Assembly (NCBI GenBank): GCA_009783135.1
Contig: WRHS01000029.1
Location: 1-14,902, forward strand
Direction of reading: 5' to 3'
Length of the DNA stretch: 14,902 nt
Source: Dehalococcoidia bacterium
GTDB taxonomy: Bacteria; Chloroflexota; Dehalococcoidia; Dehalococcoidales; UBA1222
The number at the start of each line of letters is the position of its first letter. Position 1 is the first letter of the stretch. The position numbers were made by a program, and so were the translations under genes. Below are positions 13,024 through 14,902 of the stretch, in pieces. A model generated the notes under the pieces. That model was not told the DNA's origin. It made no database searches and worked only from the letters and a program-made list of their open reading frames with translations.

Positions 13024-13812
13024 TCATATGTCAAAGACCACAACTAACAACTCTTTGCCGCCAAGCATACCGGACGTGATATTCTTCTCTTGTTTGTAAG
13101 TTATTGTCTCCGTAACTATCATGAACGTAATTTTTGAGTTTTTCACGCCACGTACGATAAATTTCCCCTCCGCATCGGTCTTCGCAATCATAGCGATTTC
13201 TCGATTCGTCATGCCAGTAACTGTAATTTCAGCATTAATGATAGGTTTTCCATAACTATCTAGGCACTGTACCAACAATGACTTGGCATCTAATACCTTA
13301 AGGTCGACCGTAAAGCATGCGTTATGTACTTGTACGGAGTACGTGGCGTCTTCAACAACATCAAATAAAAAAACAACTTTGAACGTAACGGTATCACCGC
13401 TTGCAAGCTCATAATTACTCAAATAATCAACATTGCCGCTACCGTAATCAATAAATGTGATATCACCGTCAATACCTGTTTGGTAATTCAATCCTTTGGA
13501 TAACTGCGCGTCGGCAACAACATCCAATATATTAACCATAAATCTTTCATTTTCAAGTATAAGGTCTTCCTTCGCTTTTATGGTTACATTTAGCACCAGG
13601 AATTTTTTGCCGTTCCCTGCGCTTACAAGAGTTTCGTCGGTATTGATTGACTCTGTGCATGCGACGCTATTTAACTTTATAGAGGAATCATAGCTTTCAT
13701 AGGTGGCGCCGATACCATATACCCTGAGCGGCTTAATCTCACATGCGACGGAACCGAATACAACAGCTAGAGTCAAAAGCGTGACAAGTAGAGGTATTAT
13801 TTTATTTCGCAT
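13024..13812 (-). CDS. Exported protein with DUF4352-like and carboxypeptidase-regulatory-like domains
   Basis: The 262 residues start with a signal peptide (RNK, hydrophobic to ~19, then GSVAC). Cys24 could be lipidated, but Ser at -3 is a weak lipobox, so ordinary secretion is possible. Residues about 40-165 look like the immunoglobulin-like DUF4352 fold: NGKKFLVLNVTIKAKEDL and ASGDTVTFKVVFLFDV are its usual pattern. Residues about 185-262 look like a carboxypeptidase-regulatory-like beta-sandwich: DSYGKPIINAEITVTG and TDAEGKFIVRGVKNSKI. Such modules bind or stabilise surface structures; no catalytic site is seen. It starts 3 nt after the apgM stop, so it is probably translated from the apgM mRNA. 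That places a cell-surface protein inside a glycolysis locus. Confidence 0.78.
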   Translation of the reverse strand: MRNKIIPLLVTLLTLAVVFGSVACEIKPLRVYGIGATYESYDSSIKLNSVACTESINTDETLVSAGNGKKFLVLNVTIKAKEDLILENERFMVNILDVVADAQLSKGLNYQTGIDGDITFIDYGSGNVDYLSNYELASGDTVTFKVVFLFDVVEDATYSVQVHNACFTVDLKVLDAKSLLVQCLDSYGKPIINAEITVTGMTNREIAMIAKTDAEGKFIVRGVKNSKITFMIVTETITYKQEKNITSGMLGGKELLVVVFDI

Positions 13813-13815
13813 TAT

Positions 13816-14902
13816 TTACGCCCCGAATTTGGTCAATTTCAACCCATTTGCCATAGCCAGCCACATTAAGGATGTAGCGTTAATATGCCCAAGCCCGCCG
13901 TTGCGGCAGGATGATTCGCCGAATTCTGTGATATTGTCATGGCGGCAATGGGCGGAAGACAGAAGGCAAGGCACGGGATGCCAGCTGTGACCTGAAAGCA
14001 CCGCGGGCGTTGAGTGGTCCCCAGTGATAATCAATACGTCCGGTTCAAGCTGCAACAAGCGCGGCAGGTGGCAGTCCACATCCTCAATCACGGATACCTT
14101 GCGCGCAAAGTCGCCGTCTTCCCCGGCAGCATCGGCGCCTTTCACATGTATAAAGAAGAAATCGTAATCCTCATAATTTTGTTCCAAGGTGCCCAACTCA
14201 TCAGCTAGAGTCAGTCCGGTCTTGAGCACGTCCATACCCACCACTTTGGCCAGCCCGCGATACATGGGATAGCCGGCAATGGCAGCGCTGCGCATTTTGT
14301 AGATGTCGGGAAAAGACGGAAAGGAAGGCAGACATGAGAAACCGCGCAGCAGGACCATGTTGGCCGGAGTGTGCGGCGCCAATCTTTTTCTCGCCTCAGC
14401 GAGGAAAGCGTTGACTACCTGTGCCGTGCGCCCGGCGTCTGACTCGAGGGCGACCACTTCCTTGGGCGGCAGACCTGTTAGCTGCGGGTCCGTATCGCTG
14501 ATTTTTTCACTCAGCCCTGCCCCGCGGAATATTACCACAAGCCTATGGTCTTTTACGGCGCGCACAATAACCTGTATGCCGTCAATCTCCATGCCGTCAA
14601 GCAGAGAGCACAGTTTGCTGCTTTCCTCAGTTAGGATACGTCCGGCGCGGCGGTCGCATATCAGCCCCTGCGCATCAAGCGTGCAGAAGTTTCCGCGGGC
14701 GGCTATGTCGCCGTGCTGCAGAGGGAAATCCATGCCCAGCGCCTCAAGCACACCGCGCCCGATGGTATAAGAAAGCGGATCATACCCGAAAAGCCCCAGA
14801 TGCCCGGGGGCACTGCCTGGGGTTATCCCCTGAGCCACGGTCTGCATAAGCCCGCAACTGCCCGACTGCGCAAGCTTATCCATGTTTGGTGTAGCTGCCG
14901 TT
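13816..14902 (-). CDS. apgM: 2,3-bisphosphoglycerate-independent phosphoglycerate mutase, archaeal type (ApgM), 5' end outside window
   Basis: ApgM interconverts 3- and 2-phosphoglycerate with two metal ions (alkaline-phosphatase superfamily). Coding sequence runs through the right edge: bases upstream of the internal ATG at 14883 read AATPNMDKLAQSGSCGLM, the conserved ATPNLDxLA block, so that ATG is not the start. About 25-40 N-terminal residues, with the first metal-binding Asp, are missing from the window. Visible landmarks are TPGSAPGHLGLFGYDP, IGRGVLEALGMDF, ARGNFCT, LLRGFS, DFFFIHVKGADAAGEDGDF and the metal-binding ITGDHSTPAVLSGHSWHPVP. The length fits a ~390-400-residue enzyme. It is the most upstream gene of the minus-strand run seen here. 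Confidence 0.92.
   Translation of the reverse strand, partial: TAATPNMDKLAQSGSCGLMQTVAQGITPGSAPGHLGLFGYDPLSYTIGRGVLEALGMDFPLQHGDIAARGNFCTLDAQGLICDRRAGRILTEESSKLCSLLDGMEIDGIQVIVRAVKDHRLVVIFRGAGLSEKISDTDPQLTGLPPKEVVALESDAGRTAQVVNAFLAEARKRLAPHTPANMVLLRGFSCLPSFPSFPDIYKMRSAAIAGYPMYRGLAKVVGMDVLKTGLTLADELGTLEQNYEDYDFFFIHVKGADAAGEDGDFARKVSVIEDVDCHLPRLLQLEPDVLIITGDHSTPAVLSGHSWHPVPCLLSSAHCRHDNITEFGESSCRNGGLGHINATSLMWLAMANGLKLTKFGA

Noticed and set aside
14303..14770. 155-residue plus-strand frame opposite apgM
   Set aside because: Shadow frame: the minus strand carries clear ApgM motifs through the same bases, and this frame has no recognisable domain.

Overview
The window reads as bacterial chromosome with two distinct halves. 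The right half (about 5.75-14.9 kb) is a compact run of housekeeping genes, all on the minus strand. The left half (1-5.65 kb) is looser and looks more AT-rich. It holds an insertion sequence, broken genes, two tRNAs, small unknown proteins and a toxin gene. DapL-type lysine/DAP synthesis, an archaeal-type phosphoglycerate mutase (ApgM), an MTH1187-type thiamine-binding protein, and the order apgM..tpiA-miaA-dapF-dapL-hflX together suggest a Dehalococcoidia-like member of the Chloroflexota. That is inference from gene content; no rRNA or marker phylogeny is available here.

Left half, in order: an IS630-type transposase running off the left edge (1-714, minus); a SplB-like radical SAM gene that lost its 5' end beside the element (about 760-1419); a strong promoter, tRNA-Gly(UCC), a small lipoprotein gene and a CAU-anticodon tRNA packed within 660 bp (1460-2114); a doubtful 66-residue ORF; a zinc-ribbon membrane protein; a HAD phosphatase; a DUF454/YbaN membrane protein. 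From 4204 to 4702 there is only gene debris and an inverted repeat. Then, on the minus strand, come an unknown 110-residue protein, an intact-looking YoeB toxin, a frameshifted antitoxin-position gene and a small CxxC-containing fragment.

Right half, in transcription order (right to left): apgM (cut by the right edge), a predicted exported protein 3 nt behind it, a frameshifted DUF1905 pseudogene, then tpiA, miaA, dapF, dapL, hflX, thiM, an MTH1187-family gene and thiE. From tpiA to thiE the spacing is -14 to about 33 nt, consistent with one transcription unit joining glycolysis, tRNA modification, DAP/lysine synthesis, a ribosome-associated GTPase and thiamine salvage. A plausible promoter lies just upstream of tpiA. 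No TPP riboswitch fits before thiM, because hflX ends only about 8-20 nt upstream.

Most unusual: hflX has no ATG, GTG or TTG start that would keep its conserved N-terminus, and a Shine-Dalgarno sits before an ATA; the YoeB toxin lacks an intact antitoxin; the DUF1905 gene is split by a frameshift; a tRNA-lipoprotein-tRNA cluster sits behind one strong promoter. No CRISPR array, rRNA or replication origin was seen, and nothing here is convincingly a wholly new defence or biosynthetic system.
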